Source of the DNA: Promethearchaeota archaeon | Lineage (GTDB): Archaea > Asgardarchaeota > Lokiarchaeia > Sigynarchaeales > SOKP01 | Direction of reading: 5' to 3' | Length of the DNA stretch: 6,080 bases | Assembly (NCBI GenBank): GCA_014729315.1 | Contig: WJKD01000120.1 | Location: 1-6,080, forward strand | Shown here: in pieces, positions 5,803-6,080 of the stretch | Layout of the letters: each line of letters starts with the position of its first letter | Position numbering within the stretch: the stretch's first letter is position 1 | The notes under the pieces: generated by a model | The model's input: only the letters and a program-made list of their open reading frames with translations | What the model was told of the DNA's origin: nothing | Database searches by the model: none | Position numbers and translations under genes: made by a program

Positions 5803-5917
5803 TATTGAACTGACACTGGGCGAACGCAAAGCTACAGTATACTCAGTTCTACAAAAATAGTTGTTGTTGGATAACAGCCAGGCGTTGGAATTTACGATCT
5901 ATCTCACATACCTCTAA
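5795..5917 (+). pseudogene. Short frame overlapping the remnant; possible broken start of a following gene
   Basis: An ATG at 5795 overlaps the end of the preceding remnant (GATGAATAA), the arrangement of translationally coupled genes. It reads MNNIELTLGERKATVYSVLQK, stops at TAG 5858-5860, and the same frame continues to a TAA at 5915-5917. No family is recognised. It may be the beginning of the gene that once followed the remnant, or chance. Confidence 0.2.
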
Positions 5918-5928
5918 CACTAACATAT

Positions 5929-5934
5929 AAAGGA
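5929..5934 (+). promoter_or_regulatory. Ribosome binding site deciding a TTG start
   Basis: AAAGGA lies eight bases before TTG 5943 and identifies it as the start of the methyltransferase. No in-frame ATG near the beginning fits the family N-terminus better. Confidence 0.65.
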
Positions 5935-5942
5935 ACATTCCC

Positions 5943-6080
5943 TTGTCACTACGTTTCCATGAAATCGCAGAAACCTATCATCGAATCCTGAATCCGTTTA
6001 CTGAAGACCAGTTGATGCTGTTGGGCGAAATTTGCCGCTTGAATACAGGTACTAAGTTGCTTGACCTGGCGTGCGGCAAG
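5943..6080 (+). CDS. Class I SAM-dependent methyltransferase, N-terminal part (runs off right edge)
   Basis: 46 codons are open to the window end. After a conserved-looking N-terminus (FHEIAETYHRILNPFTEDQL, residues 5-24) comes LLDLACGK (39-46), the start of motif I (LDxxCGxG), which binds S-adenosylmethionine in class I methyltransferases. The substrate cannot be inferred from this part. TTG is chosen as start because of the well-placed AAAGGA. It is probably a normal chromosomal gene marking the right border of the accessory region; no strong promoter was found in the 80 bases before it. Confidence 0.72.
   Translation, partial: MSLRFHEIAETYHRILNPFTEDQLMLLGEICRLNTGTKLLDLACGK

Noticed and set aside
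5604..5816. Minus-strand 70-codon Ser/Phe-rich frame opposite the rhuM end
   Set aside because: Low-complexity antisense of a Lys/Glu-rich coding stretch; no Shine-Dalgarno.

Overview
The window is a bacterial accessory (defence-type) region between two ordinary-looking chromosomal gene ends. The left edge holds the start of a minus-strand lipoprotein gene. Its 5' end carries a LacI-family-type operator (TGTAACCGTTTACA), which suggests sugar-uptake regulation. The right edge holds the start of a plus-strand SAM-dependent methyltransferase with a good ribosome binding site. Lgt/LspA-type lipoprotein processing, Shine-Dalgarno sites and sigma70-like promoters indicate a bacterium, but the sequence does not settle the phylum. 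Base composition changes from gene to gene: the reverse transcriptase and RhuM genes are balanced, while the DUF262-HNH gene and the toxin gene are strongly A/T-rich. That is what piecemeal transfer produces.

Layout. 1-107 (-): lipoprotein start. 123-173: operator and promoter for that gene. 295-579: A/T-rich leader with a candidate promoter and three hairpins, a candidate RNA partner for the gene that follows. 580-2076 (+): a 498-codon reverse transcriptase of the unknown-group/Abi-like defence class, interrupted by one in-frame TAG at codon 176. 2077-2334: noncoding but unusually rich in inverted repeats, including a nested cruciform and a 7-bp stem capped by GAAA. 2335-4188 (+): an intact 617-residue DUF262 (GmrSD-like, DGQQR motif) protein with a C-terminal HNH nuclease domain and an unrecognised N-terminal domain. 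4189-4498: no convincing gene. 4499-5109 (+): a HigB2/HigA2-type (RelE toxin, NadS-like antitoxin) pair overlapping by ATGA, with a promoter and inverted repeat just upstream. 5153-5695 (+): a RhuM-family gene truncated at about half length. 5668-5917: short remnants of at least one further gene. 5943-6080 (+): methyltransferase start, running off the window.

The genes do not form one operon or pathway. They look like independent defence or stability modules collected at one site: an RNA-linked reverse transcriptase now probably inactive, a single-protein nuclease system that looks functional, a toxin-antitoxin pair that looks functional, and a decayed RhuM locus of the kind often seen beside restriction-modification genes. 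The most interesting items are the reverse transcriptase with its structured leader and clean single-codon interruption, the hairpin-dense segment after it, and the unusual N-terminal domain of the DUF262-HNH protein. Family assignments rest on motif recognition alone; no database search was run.
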